This document shows positions 28,876 to 40,511 of a stretch of DNA of 64,000 nucleotides, piece by piece. Each line of letters opens with the position of its first letter. Positions within the stretch are counted from its first letter, which is position 1. The stretch comes from Paramecium octaurelia. Its lineage: Eukaryota; Ciliophora; Oligohymenophorea; Peniculida; Parameciidae. The DNA lies in NCBI GenBank assembly GCA_905182995.1, contig CAJJDP010000039.1:133722-197721 (forward strand), written 5' to 3'. Position numbers and translations under genes: made by a program. Under the pieces are notes generated by a model. That model had not been told where the DNA came from. It searched no databases and was given only the letters and a program-made list of their open reading frames with translations.

Positions 28876-30528
28876 TTTGTGATGTCTTTTTAAATTCTAA
28901 ATTCAATATGTACTTTTATTAACAACGAGCCACTTTTTGAGATAATCGTTACTTATTGACGACCTCCATCAACATCCAAATAAAATGCTTAACAAGAGAA
29001 TTGATGCATTCAAATTTTGAGAGCAGAAAAAAAACTTAAAAAAATATATTCCTTTTAACCAGACATTATGAATCTTATGAATTCACGTAACAAAAGGCAC
29101 CCCCATTATTTAATCTTGGATAATTTTATTGAAAATGAATCAATATAGTTGCAAGAATAACACATTTCATAATTTTAATGGATATTTTTATTTAGAAATC
29201 AAAATAAAGATTTATTTTGTTCTAATATATGCATTAATTAAAATCTTAGTTTCGTTATAACGAAATAAAAATTTTGCATAGCCATTTTGATATAATAAAT
29301 TAGACTTATGGAAACAATATTAATATCTGTAAGTTAATCTGCCATATTATTTCAGCAATTTACAATAATTTCTAATCCCATTCATACATCAAATACTCCA
29401 ATAATATAATTTATTATGGGCCATACAACTTTGTAAATAACTTAGGATAAAGTATCTAATCTGTGCCAACAACATAATTTACATTTTAACCTTAATAAAG
29501 CTTATGTTATTTCATATTTAAAATCAATTGATTTTAGATTATTGTGTAGAACTTATCACACTATTAAAATAAATTATATTTTCAAACCAATATTTCCTAA
29601 TTGTCCTATTGAATTTGCTTGCTTTAATATTTTAAAAATCTCACAAAAACCAGGTTGTGAATTTTATCCAAGAAAATTCAGAGATCTTACTTAAATCCTT
29701 TCAGTTTATTTTCCTTTTGTTTCAAAAATGCTAATTTGCTTCTTTCTACTCTTAAATAGAATTAAATTATGAAGCTTTACCCATCCAAGCCTACGCGGAT
29801 CTACTCCAAACTAAATTCAGATAACAAAAATATCAAAGATTAAATCAGAATGGTAATGTTAAATTTGAATATAATATATTTATATTTCTACAAATTTCAT
29901 TTGAACCATATATAATCTCTTCTTTAATTATCCATATAATATTACATCTAGAATCAACATATATGTTTCGATTTTCAAGAGACTTCTAGCCTATTTTAGT
30001 TAACTAAATTTATATATGAGGACGGCAATCAATTTTTTGATAATATGAAAAATTCTATCATTCCCCATAATTTTTAGCTATGTTATTTCTTTTTATTAAT
30101 ATGAATAGGAGAATATGATCCAGAAAAAAGAATGAGATCTTTAAAAATCTAAAATGAGATAATAATATTATTTAATTTATATATTTCAAATGGATAAATT
30201 ATTGAATTATAAAGAGTTTATTCTTGAAATAAACTTCAGCAACCAATCAAGTTTGAGTTGAATGACTATATCACAATTTTGAATCCAGCACCAATATTCT
30301 CAAAATTACAAGTTTTTACAATGCTTTCAATACTAAAAGAATAAAGGCAAAAACTTTAATTGATGTCTTCGTTAAAGATGATCAACAATTATTTATAGTC
30401 AGTCTGATATCATTGAGAGGGAACATGTAATAAAAAGAGTATTAAAGTGATTTACCATTCATTTGTATAATGATTTATTCGGAATATCATATTTTGATTT
30501 AGAGAATTTATATATTTATTTGAATCAC
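28876..30528. other. Gene-poor AT-rich stretch
   Basis: 1.65 kb between the PH-kinase start and the pyruvate carrier. The part up to about 29650 shows nothing recognisable. The part 29654-30420 contains coding-like fragments described separately. Confidence 0.6.
29654..30420 (+). pseudogene. Unresolved coding-like fragments, probable eroded gene
   Basis: Several protein-like stretches follow one another on the plus strand but in different frames: ELNYEALPIQAYADLLQTKF (~29760), DFQETSSLFQLTKFIYEDGN (~29970), GEYDPEKRMRSLKIQNEI (~30110), NGQIIELQR plus QPIKFELNDYITILNP across a possible 24-nt intron (~30210), and KAKTLIDVFVKDDQQLF (~30345). A TGA at 30102-30104 cannot be removed by a legal short intron. 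I could not build one continuous model. It is most simply an inactivated gene. Family not recognised. Confidence 0.35.
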
Positions 30529-30931
30529 ATGTTTGGAATAGTGCCTAAGTTATAGCAATATGTTTGTGCTTGGAATTTTTGGCCTGCCTTCATGAAGAGA
30601 TTCTTTATGAGTGAGAAAGGCCCTTTCACAATCTTTTTCTGGACTCCATTAGCCAAATGGGGGATCTCAATTGCTAACATAGGTGACATGCGTAAACCGG
30701 TTGAATAAGTTAACACACTTTAACAATGCGTTATAGCTTGGACGGGATTGTTATTCACAAGGTAAATGACATATTATTAATAACTAGGTGGTGTTTCATT
30801 ATTACACCAAGAGTCTATAGTTTAGTCATTTGCAATTTCTGCATGGCTCAAACAGGGTTGTATCAGCTCTACAGAAAACAGTATATAGTTAATTTAATTG
30901 TAGTCAATAAGGAAAACTGTTTACAAGATGA
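30529..30931 (+). CDS. MPC2: Mitochondrial pyruvate carrier subunit 2
   Basis: 117 residues, the usual MPC length, with introns 30762-30787 and 30881-30903. Diagnostic sequence: GPFTIFFWTPLAKWGISIAN, GDMRKPVEQVNTLQQCVIAW, TGLLFTRWCFIITPR and a C-terminal LYRK helix. The FFWxPxxKWG motif identifies the MPC2 rather than the MPC1 branch (MPC1 has HFWGPVANWG). It forms the inner-membrane pyruvate importer with MPC1. The second intron is chosen because it brings a TGA directly after a basic tail of normal length. It stands alone in a gene-poor stretch. Confidence 0.95.
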
Positions 30932-31303
30932 AATAAATAAAAATACATTATATATTTTTTAGTAATCATACAAAATAATGAGAATTTTAGTATCAGATCA
31001 CAATTTCTTTAAATTTAAAATTTCCCCAAAAAGTTGATGGGCATCCAAATGCTAACATCCTACAATCATTTTATACAAATAATAATAGGTAATAAATAAT
31101 TAATCCTTGGATTTTGGAATAATCAATTGTGTCTTAAAGAAAATTAAAAAAATTTCATTAATCTTAATTAAAAAATAAACTCTTGATTTTGAATTATGTT
31201 CAATTCTATTTAAGTAAACTAACAGAAGTTGAGCATTTCGAATAAGTGATTTAACAGATTTAAAAACGATAATGTGCCTTGACTTAGAACAATATTATTA
31301 TTA
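30932..31303. other. Intergenic, AT-rich, promoter of trichocyst gene
   Basis: About 370 bp between MPC2 and the trichocyst matrix protein, both on the plus strand. No coding frame or repeat stands out; it must contain the promoter of the secretory gene. Confidence 0.5.
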
Positions 31304-32395
31304 ATGAGAACAGTTCTATTGGTGGTTTTACTCTTAAGTGTTGCCTCTGCTGCTACATATAAGAAAAGATTGGATTACTCCAATAAGAGATCCTTAATAT
31401 CAGTAATGGCTGAAGTGGAAGCTAAGATTTCAACAAAATCTCCATTGGATGCCATTTTGAATGTTTTGAGAGATTTCAGAGATTCAGTAAATTTTGAATA
31501 AGTGAATCATGACGAAATCTATTAAATTGAAGTCAGAGAATGTGAATCTGAAGATGAATTCAGAAGCAAGGAAGTCTAAGAAGCTAAAAACATCCTTAGA
31601 GATTCTACTGCTTAATTAAATGTGTGTCAGACATCAAAAATCAGAGCCACCAATTAATAAGAAGTCAATTAACAATAAACATTCACAGCAGAGAAGCATT
31701 TGAATATGGTACTGACAGCTGCTGAATAAGAAGCAAGCTATTTCAAGAAGAGAGGAAGAGATTATGAAGACGCTCTTCATGCTATTGACGAGGCTTCAGA
31801 CATCTTGGCTGCTATCTACAGTGGATCAGGAAGTTTTGCTGAGATCAGCAGGGTTTCAAAGGTTATGCTTTAAACAGCTTTCAGTATTAAGGAAACCACT
31901 AGATTTGCTCCAGTCCTTTATGCATTATCTTAATTGGCTTCATCAAAAGATTTCGATGAGACTTCTCTTGAGAGAGTCGCTTAATTATTGGACACTTTGA
32001 GATAAAATATTCATGAAGCTTACAACGATTATGCTGAATCAAATGGATAATCTATTGCTGCTTTCAATGATTAGAAGGAAAGAATAGGATAAACTCTTGA
32101 AAGACTTACTGCTTAAGCTGAAAGATTATAAGATAAATTGGATCATTTGGTTTAATGTATTGGAACTAATTCAGCCATTGCTTAGACTGCTTCAGGAAAA
32201 CTCTAAAGAAATCAATAACTTTGGGATTAGGCTATTGCATTATGTGCCACCTTCTAAAATGAATATGACTTTGCCACTTAAGCCAGAAGAAACGAACTTT
32301 AATTGGTCAGTCAATTGGAAGATATGGTTGAAGACAGATTCAATTAAGTTGAAGATGAGAATCACGAAAGAAAACTCAGATTAAGTCAAAACTGA
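31304..32395 (+). CDS. Trichocyst matrix protein-like secretory protein
   Basis: 363 residues, no intron. MRTVLLVVLLLSVASAAT is a clean signal peptide. The rest is soluble and almost entirely alpha-helical, rich in Gln, Glu and Ala, with few cysteines. A short Lys-Arg site (SYFKKRGRDYEDALHAIDEA) lies mid-protein, where family precursors are cleaved. This is the pattern of the trichocyst matrix proteins that are sorted to regulated secretory granules and crystallise there. They form a large multigene family in Paramecium, so paralogues are expected elsewhere. The assignment rests on architecture rather than a unique motif. Confidence 0.82.
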
Positions 32396-32468
32396 TATAT
32401 AAAAGTTTTACATAAAATCATTTCCAAAATATGTTCTAATAAAATATAATACAATAATTTTTATTACT

Positions 32469-33526
32469 ATGATTTAGACATCAACTAATAATCAAAAGAA
32501 AACTAAACCCAAATTGTAGTTAAATGTCAACATCACTGATGTCTAACCTGAGAGTACACATTCTTCAGATGGATGGAAGTAATAAACAGACATATTTTTC
32601 CATGAACCTATGTATTATTGAATTTATTAATAGTAAGTGATTAGTCCTTATAATTTTCTCATAATGGGAAGACAGTTGCTGATGTGGCTCAACTTAAGTG
32701 TGGTAGAAAGTATCAAGAAGATAGAGTATTACATCCTCTTAATTTAAGTTTGTTGCTATTCCCAATCTAAATCAGAACAAAGAAGCCTAATTCTTTTATG
32801 CAATTTATGATGGTCATGCAGGTCATTCTGTATCAGCAATTCTCGAAAATAATTTACATAAATATTTATAAGAGGAAAACAACTTTTGTGATGATCTAGA
32901 GAAAGCAATTATTAATAGTTTTGAGAAAATGAATAAATACATACTTGATTGTCAAGATGAAAATCAATTGCTTGGTGGTTCTACTGCAATATGTGTTATC
33001 AATAGACATAAAGATCTCTATATTGTCAATTTGGGGGATTCTGCGTGTGTATTAATCACAGAAGAATGCGAAATTTAGAAATTGAATCTTGAACATAAAT
33101 TAAATAGAGAAGATGAATTCAAACGGGTCGAATAGATGGCAACTATTCTAGATAGACAGTATTTCAATATACTATTCTAGTTCTATCCCAAGAATCAATG
33201 GAGAATTGGCAGTAACTAGAGCATTTGGGGATAAAAAACATAGACAATCAGGTCTGATTGCCATCCCAGAAATTAAGATACATTAAGTTGATCAAAAGGA
33301 TAAATACCTAATTTTGGCATCTGATGGCTTTTGGGATGTAAAATAATATATCAATATATAGATTATTAGAAATGAGGAATTAAAAAAATTGATTGAAAAT
33401 TGGAATAGAAAAGAAATAGATTAATTAGCATAATATCTTCTGGATAAAGCAGCATCCAAAAATACTAATTATAAAAAAGACAATATGACTTTAATAGTTG
33501 TAGATATCTAATCTTATTGGAAATGA
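32469..33526 (+). CDS. PP2C-type protein phosphatase
   Basis: Introns 32612-32637, 32726-32748 and 33159-33180 give 328 residues. A further 24-nt stop-free segment (33339-33362) directly after GFWD is probably a fourth intron (320 residues). Motifs in order: CGRKYQEDR, YAIYDGHAGHS, LLGGSTAICV, VNLGDSACVL, INGELAVTRAFGD, LILASDGFWD and KDNMTLIVV. The metal-binding aspartates of the PPM family are all present. It lacks a myristoylation start, unlike the second PP2C at 59559. Substrate unknown. Confidence 0.95.
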
Positions 33527-33816
33527 ATGTAAACTAAATTTTTATTGCTAATTTTATATAAAAATTAAAAATGAAATGTTTGGCGTTGATATGTATATAT
33601 GAATTGCTAACAAATATTATCACTTTTCGTTGAAATAAACATGAATTAATTTAAGTAGACTACAAATTCATACACAAATACTATTTACTAAAATTTTGAA
33701 TTCTTTATTTATGTGATTAGAAGAATCTATCTTCAAATTATATCAACACTTTAATGAAATTGTGAAATTAAGATACTTAATGTAATATATATTCATAATT
33801 ATTAATATTTTTGATT

Positions 33817-34230
33817 ATGCATTCTAATCAATTTGATGAAGATGGCGATCCTTAAGAATAATTTCTAGAAGTAATCGTTTAACATTCAAACCTTAGGCAT
33901 TTAAAGAATTGCTTGAAATTTAGAATTAGAGAATGCAAAATGGAAATGACTTAATAAATTAATATTGTCCTCAATTACTCTACCCACTCATTATTCCCAC
34001 TTAAATACCAAACACTTTTATTGTACTTTCTTATTTTACATTAGATCAACATGGGCCCATATTATCCTCATATATAACAACCATAATTGCATCCATAAAT
34101 GAGCCAATAATAAAGAACACCACAATAACCTTAGTAAACTCTATTCTAAAATCGATAAAATATCAAAGAAGAAGAGCAAGACGATAACAAATAATCAAAA
34201 AGTAATTGGCTGCAATAAAAAAAATAATGA
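33817..34230 (+). CDS. Gln/Pro-rich hypothetical protein
   Basis: 137 residues in one open frame. The N-terminal ~80 residues are mixed (begins MHSNQFDEDGDPQEQFLEVI); the C-terminal part is Gln/Pro-rich (HPQMSQQQRTPQQPQQT) and ends in an acidic then basic tail. A 22-nt GT...TAG segment at 34035-34056 looks like an intron, but removing it leads to an early stop, so it is kept. No domain recognised. Confidence 0.5.
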
Positions 34231-34320
34231 ACTATTTCTGAATGCTAAATTTATATCAAATAATTGAATATTTCATTTCCTTATTTTAAATTATTAATTT
34301 AATTTTTATCATTTTAGAAA

Positions 34321-34890
34321 ATGAACTATATACTGGATTAGTTACATTGATTTTAAGATTATGTATATGGTGCCTATCAACTACCTTTCTACTTTTAAGA
34401 TATACTCCAGTACTTTTGAATTACAATAAAACCATAAAGAGTGGCTTTATAATGCTTTTCACAACCTTATCAAACAGTATGATTGAGCATATAGGATCTG
34501 GTAATTAAGTCGTGATTATAATTAGAAATCATAATTATATTACAAAACTTTCGACTTATTTTAATTCAGAGTTTTTTCTTACTTCCGCTGTAAAGATTAA
34601 TCATAATGACTTTCAAAGGTTAGATTCTTCACTATATAAACCTTTTGAGATTAAAAGTCTTGAAATTAACTCGACCCATTTTAAATAACTAAATAATAAA
34701 GGACCTTATTAATCCAGAATTTAACTTGCTTACATTTGAAAGTTCCATTTAACAGGTTTCAACAAGGACTTATTATTAAACTTCTGATTTTTTTGATTTC
34801 CTTAAACCTAAAAGAAAAGAAAGAACACTTGCTTGATAAGCGGATTAAATTTTACAATTTAAATAAAGTTAGTTAAAAAAAATATTTGAT
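34321..34890 (+). pseudogene. Eroded coding sequence with TGA codons and frameshifts
   Basis: Begins ATG with MNYILDQLH, then an in-frame TGA (34348-34350), then FQDYVYGAYQLPFYFQDILQ. A +1 shift leads to YFELQQNHKEWLYNAFHNLI, followed by another TGA after KQYD. Further on are QLSRDYNQKSQLYYKTFDLF and, in other frames, EIKSLEINSTHFKQLNNKG and SLNLKEKKEHLLDKRIKFYN. The pieces are in a sensible order and strand but cannot be joined by 20-35 nt introns. I interpret this as a dead gene; family not recognised. Confidence 0.4.
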
Positions 34891-35520
34891 ATTAAATTTA
34901 TTGAAATTCTGACTTAACTAAAGGTTAGTTACATATAATAGATTAAACAAAACTAAAGTAATACTCATCCTTTATAAAATAGTATTTAAAATTTAAAAAA
35001 AATAAAGAGCTAATGAGATTATTTTAAATTTTAACTATTTTAAGTTTTGGCTTGAAAAGAGGACTCAACCGATAAAATGTATTATTTATACTAACGCTTA
35101 TGCTATTATGATTTGAAATGAATATTCATTATTTAACTATTAAATGATTTAAAATTTGAAAATCTTTCTCTCAAATAGTGCTTAATGGTAAATATTTTTT
35201 GATTTATTAATATATATATGTTTTTATAATAACAATTTCAATATTGATAGATAGAATCGGATTAATGGCTTTTAGACTCTATATGTTTATGAATCAATAA
35301 AGAAATATCAATCCCACTATTACTCAACCCCAAAGATTCAAATTATTGAACAACAATTTGACCTTGAAGTCATCAGTTTACTATGTCGAAATCTTAGTAA
35401 TTATAAAATTCGTAACTGTTCAGGCAATATAAATTACTTCATAATATCTAGACTAATGATTATTAAATTCTATAAATCATTTATCATTTATAAAAATTTT
35501 GAATTTTAGATCTTAAAATT
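34891..35520. other. Intergenic, AT-rich
   Basis: About 630 bp with no credible frame on either strand and no evident repeat. It lies between an eroded gene and a small acylated protein gene. Confidence 0.55.
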
Positions 35521-35883
35521 ATGGGCTCAATCTGCCAATGTCAAACTTTTGATCTTAAATCTTGCTAAAATGAAATCACAATTGCTTCCAAAAATACAAA
35601 GAAACAAGAATAAAGGACAGTAAAAAAAAAAATTTCTACCCCTTATTAGGATTAAAATCTGAAGGTCTTTTATATTATTTACCCAAAAAATGAACATGAT
35701 TTCGTTTAATTAGTCAAATAATTGGAAGTTATCAATAAAAATGAACAATATGAAATAGAAGAATATTGTTAAGTGAGTCAAGGGAGTTAGATTGAAGAAA
35801 TTGAAAGTTATTTTAATTTAAATGGCCTATCAGTTGGATCGTTTAAGTAAATGCACATTACAAGTGACAAAGAATAAAAGTGA
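35521..35883 (+). CDS. Small putatively dual-acylated protein
   Basis: 120 residues, single exon. Begins MGSICQCQTFD: Gly2 with Ser/Cys nearby fits N-myristoylation plus palmitoylation, which would tether it to a membrane. A basic patch (KKQEQRTVKKK) follows, then mixed helix/strand sequence (NLKVFYIIYPKNEHDF) and an acidic Gln-rich part. No known domain. The open frame in code 6 and the acylation signal both support a real gene. Confidence 0.65.
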
Positions 35884-36020
35884 ACCAAAATTTTGGTTTT
35901 TGGATTAACAAAATTGAACAATATATTAACAAATTTTTATATGAATCTGTTTGTCAATAATTTTCACAACTCATAACAAAATCAAATCAATAGTCTATGT
36001 AGAATTATTATTATTAAGAA

Positions 36021-36762
36021 ATGAGTAAAAATAATATAGATCTCAAATCAGATAAATTATCTCGCTTACGGATAGATTTAAATCATGAGAATATTAAAAC
36101 ACCTTTTTTCAAAATAAATTAGCAGTTTTATCAATAACCCATTCATGAATAGCGAATAACAAATTAAAAGTTTTAAACTCATACTATTCTCATCAGATTG
36201 TATCCTAATTCAAAAATAAGAATAAGACAAGATTACAAAATCAAAATACAACTCAATAAATGAGAAAGCCAGTTTATTTAATTCTGACTTATTTATCATA
36301 GTCATTAAAATTTCAGTTTTTTATTGAATGGATTAACAATATTTTTATTTTGGTTTGGTCACATCTTAAAAATATCTTTATAATAGCGATAATGACAGAA
36401 TTTTTCTTTACTTTGTGCAACTTTTGCTAGTATATTTTTCAATAAGATTTAGTTTATTTGTTGATATGATCGAAAGTTACCAGTGATTATCTTCACTAAA
36501 AATCTTCTATTCTAAATTTACACATTCCTCTTAAGTAAGAAACTTCCAGTCATTAGATATTTATGAAGATCTTATAATTTTCAGTATTTTTGATAAGATT
36601 TTCTTTATATTCAATCAATTCTATGAATGGAAAAGATTAATTAAAAAAATAGATTTTGTTAATGATAGTTAATTTAAGAAAATTAAATATCTTAAAATTA
36701 TGTATAAACAAATTAATAATTCATGCCCAATCATTAATAGCAATTATACTATTAACAAATGA
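36021..36762 (+). pseudogene. Coding-like frame broken by a frameshift and two TGAs
   Basis: An 80-codon ORF (36021-36263, starting MSKNNIDLKSDKLSRLRIDL) is followed directly by a second frame. That frame runs from 36262 to TGA at 36760-36762 with only two internal TGAs (36325-36327 and 36484-36486). It reads protein-like throughout (SDNDRIFLYFVQLLLVYFSI; NFQSLDIYEDLIIFSIFDKI). No AG acceptor exists where an intron would be needed. Probably a dead membrane-protein gene; alternatively the first 80 codons are a small live gene. It overlaps the 3' end of the receptor-kinase gene on the other strand. Confidence 0.4.
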
Positions 36763-38879
36763 AATAAATCTTTAACTATAGAATTAAGGATCAACACATG
36801 AAATTTATTAGCCTTTTCTTTTCACATGAAACTTGTAAAAGTATTCCAATTTCTTTTTGAATGTGAATTTTTAGGTATAATCAATCAAACCAATACAAAA
36901 ACTCTTGCTACTATTGCAATATACACGTTTTCCCTTACTAAAGTTATCGTAACATACAGCTATGAGCAATGAATAATCCATAATGTTATTTTTAAGAAGA
37001 AAATCGATATCATCTTTAAGAATATTAAATAGATTATCTCTATCCTATTATTTCAATTGAATAAAAATATCTGTTGATTTGATGAAGTTTTGATCCTTTA
37101 AAACACCTTCCTAAGGTAAATATTATGCAAAAGAACTTGTGAGATCAACAACTTAACTGTGTTTAACATTTTGTTTTCTATTCACAAGACTTCCTTTCAA
37201 ATCATAAACTATCCTTTCTTTGGGAATTTTCTCGAAGATGTTCTCCATAAGTAACAAATGAATTTAGGAGAACCCTTCTATACTTATCGAATACAGACCA
37301 TAGAATTTAGCCAAAAATGTTTATTCTCTATTGATATATTTGTAATAGTCTTCCAAAACTATAAAATTAAATAACGAAAATACATTCTTAAATTAACTTA
37401 ATTTCAGACTATGTGATGGTCTTCAAGACAAAAAGATTATCATAAGTATAGAAGAAGAATGATCCACTTTTCCCCAAAGATTCTTGAGTTTTTTTAATTT
37501 AATTTTAATTCTAATCTAACCTCAAGGAATTTTAAAATTGTTTATAATCTATCCCATTTTTTTCTCTGATATCTTGAAATACTGCTGGAGCATATTCTTT
37601 AATTTAGAATGGCAATGTTAATTCTAATGAGTAATTGATTGAATGTATCAAAGGAGATTATGATTCATTTTAAAGTTGATCACATTTGTTCGACGAAAAT
37701 CTGAATTGCTTTTTGTATTTACATTATTTGTGTAAATCAGTAATTTTTTCATCGTAAGTAACAATTTTAAGTATTGAACTTAGAATATTAGATACTGTCT
37801 CTTAATTAGTTTATTCTTATACTAACTTACTGAGAGGCAGTTAGCATTGTTCCATAATACTATCATCAACATTTTTGCTAAATGCTATAAAGGTTATTTT
37901 TACTCTTTATTTTCTTTCCACCTTCTTTTACAAAAGATTGTTGCAATTAATAGCTATGTTCTACTCTTAAAATAAGGTTCGCGAAGTCGGATCCATAGTA
38001 AAATTGTTGCTACATATGGATATAAAACTATACGATGTAAAAGCATAATGGCAAAGTATATTTTATTAATTAATTTGTGGGCTTTACTCTGTTCACTCAA
38101 TGTTGTCATTATGAGAGGGAGACTCCACATTATAGACAAAGTCAGAAATAAGTACTAATTTAGGTTTAATGACAGTATACTAGATGATTGTAAAAAAATT
38201 TTTTTCTGTTTTCTTTCACCACAATATTGATTTTCTTCATTTTTTTTAAGTCCTTGATTCCAACATAAATTGAGATGGCTAATAGTACAGTTATCACCAA
38301 CATCTGAAGTTTAAAAACCTAAGAGACTTGTCTTGCACCTATTCCCTTACAGGTAACTTCAAGTGAATCTTTCTCCAAATAAAACATTATCAAAGTAACA
38401 AAGGATGCTCCCAAATTATATGAAAGCTGCTTCATTTTAGTATTCAAGAAGGGTTTAGTTAAAGTTAGTATAAAATCTAATGTCAGAATTGCATAATAAT
38501 TTAATTGTGCTAAGAATCCGAAAAACACAAGAGATTGATTTATTTAACATAATGTTTCATCGGAAATCGAACCTTAACCAAATACATAATATTCCCTCAT
38601 TTTATTGTAGCCAATAACATTGTCTAAGAATTAAATCAGTTCTTAAAAATTAACACTGTCTAGAAATAGTTAATAGCAGGTTATCATTTCCAATATACCT
38701 AAAATATAAATTATTCTACATAATATCAGAACAATTTATGCTGGATGATGTCTACACTTCGGGGAGTAAGTATAAATTATAGGTATGACTGAAGCTGAGC
38801 ATAACGAGAAAAACAGCAACGATACATAAATATATTTCCAATAATTTTCTACTGAATATTCTGAAGAACCTAAACTCAT
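36721..38879 (-). CDS. Seven-transmembrane receptor fused to phosphatidylinositol phosphate kinase (GPCR-PIPK)
   Basis: 693 residues after introns 37359-37383, 37878-37903 and 38155-38180. Residues ~15-340 hold seven hydrophobic helices, e.g. IYVSLLFFSLCSASVIPIIY, FVTLIMFYLE, LVITVLLAISIYVG and LFLTLSIMWSLPLIM. The C-terminal half is a PIP kinase: IKEYAPAVFQDIREKNGID, SGSFFFYTYDNLFVLKTI (ATP lysine), YDLKGSLVNR, NNIMDYSLLIAV (catalytic Asp) and GLIDYTQKF, then an activation loop ending VDPQFYSQRF. The fusion is known from Dictyostelium RpkA, oomycetes and ciliates. It should couple a surface signal directly to phosphoinositide synthesis. The kinase class (type I or II) is not decided. Confidence 0.95.
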
Positions 38880-39276
38880 AGAATACACAAAGTATTATTA
38901 TTAATATTTAATAAATTAATTATAAACTTTATTATTATTCTTGCATTTCAATTGATCAAATCTAGACAACAAATACATTCTTTTAGTTGAAATCTTATTT
39001 AAAAAAATATCTAAAGAGACCAAAACAGAATTTCAAGATTTGCATATCAGAATCAATTAGTTGCATGAATAATAAACAATATTTCTAAGAATCGAATTTG
39101 AATTCAAATGTCAGCCAATTTTTCAGTTGTTCTTTCAATATTTCAATTGATAATTATGTTATATGTGATAATTTAGGGTTTTAGATACTTAACTATATAA
39201 AAATATATATCTTCATTCTGAATAATATTATCAAATAAAATATTAAAAATTAATATTTATATAATTACACACGTAA
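38880..39276. other. Divergent promoter region, AT-rich
   Basis: About 400 bp between the start codons of the receptor-kinase (minus) and SEC62 (plus) genes. Unusually roomy for this window. No coding frame or repeat seen; it presumably holds both promoters. Confidence 0.6.
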
Positions 39277-40292
39277 ATGAATAAAGAAAGAAAAGAGTTT
39301 GAAAAATAGTTTTATCCTCTTTACCAACATTATCATTAATAGCATAGTGGCTTTAAACTTAGAGAGGCAAACCTCAATTATCAAAGAAAGATACAATACT
39401 TTAAAGGAGAGGATTTCATTAAATTCACAACCGCAAATTTTGAGGAAATTAAGGGTTTAGTTCCATTAACTGATAAAAAGAAGGACGCAACATAAATTGC
39501 AAAATATTTGATAGATTGCAAAATCATTTGGAGAATCGATAGACACAGTAATGACCCAAAGAAAAAGTGGCCAAAATTGGTGACCTTAGTTAGAGTTTTA
39601 ATATTTCAATATGTGATAGGATTAAACTTTTGTAGATGATGGATTCTACACTTGGAGTATAGATGTCAAGAACAAAATGAACTCATTAAAGTTGGCTGCC
39701 ATTTTGATTGGTGTTTTTTTAATCTGTCTCTTCCCAATATGGCCTTTTTCATTTAAATATGGTATTTTTAAGTTTACAATATATCTGCTTATATTGTTAA
39801 TTGGGCTCTAAGTTGCTAGATTGTTGTTATATTCAATAATAAGATTATTTGGATATGAATTCTGGATTTTGCCAAATATCAATGATGATGTAAATTCATT
39901 CTCTATAAATATAGTCTTATGGAATATTAGGCTCATTTCTACCTATTTATTCGATTTCGAAATATTCAGATGGAAAATTGGAAATAGTACTTCGATTGAT
40001 AGGATTAGTGGCATTTTTTATGTTGATTTTTATAATAGTCTAAGAGCCCCATCATCTCACTAATATAACAGATGCCACTGGATAAACATTAGATGATGTT
40101 TTCTTATGGGGAAAAGAAAAAATGGAAGGAAAATAAGTAAAATTATTAGATAGAAATTAGGAACCTTTGCATAGAAGAGCAATCCCAGATTTAAATGAAT
40201 TGCTTAAGTAAGCAGAGGAGGATTCAAATAATGCTCAAAGTGTACTTTAAGATGAAAATTTGGAAAAACCTGAAGTTTAAAATGATTTGTGA
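39277..40292 (+). CDS. SEC62: Protein translocation factor SEC62
   Basis: 321 residues with two 25-nt introns (39595-39619, 39890-39914). The N-terminal cytosolic domain ends in DDGFYTWSIDVKNKMNSLKL. It is followed by two close membrane hairpin helices (LAAILIGVFLICLFPIWPF and FTIYLLILLIGLQVARLLLY) and the conserved GYEFWILPN motif. A further helix and a Gln/Glu-rich cytosolic tail end the protein. SEC62 belongs to the ER Sec62/63 complex for post-translational translocation. The fit to the family in topology and motifs is good. Confidence 0.93.
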
Positions 40293-40511
40293 ATATATAA
40301 ATTTTAGTATTTTTGATAATAGGTTATGTAAAATATAGGGCAATCCATTTATTTACAAATTTGAATAAAATTATAAACCAAAATAATATTAGTCTCCGAG
40401 ATTAATAATAAAATAAGAAAGTATATAAATAAATTTTATTGATAAAAAGACCATTGAATTAAAGTTGCTAAATTGATTGAGTCTATTTTCTAAAAGCATT
40501 TAAATTACAAT

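Noticed and set aside
34035-34056. 22-nt intron in the Gln/Pro-rich protein gene
   Set aside because: Splicing it gives a stop soon after and destroys the Gln-rich frame, while the unspliced frame is open to the TGA.
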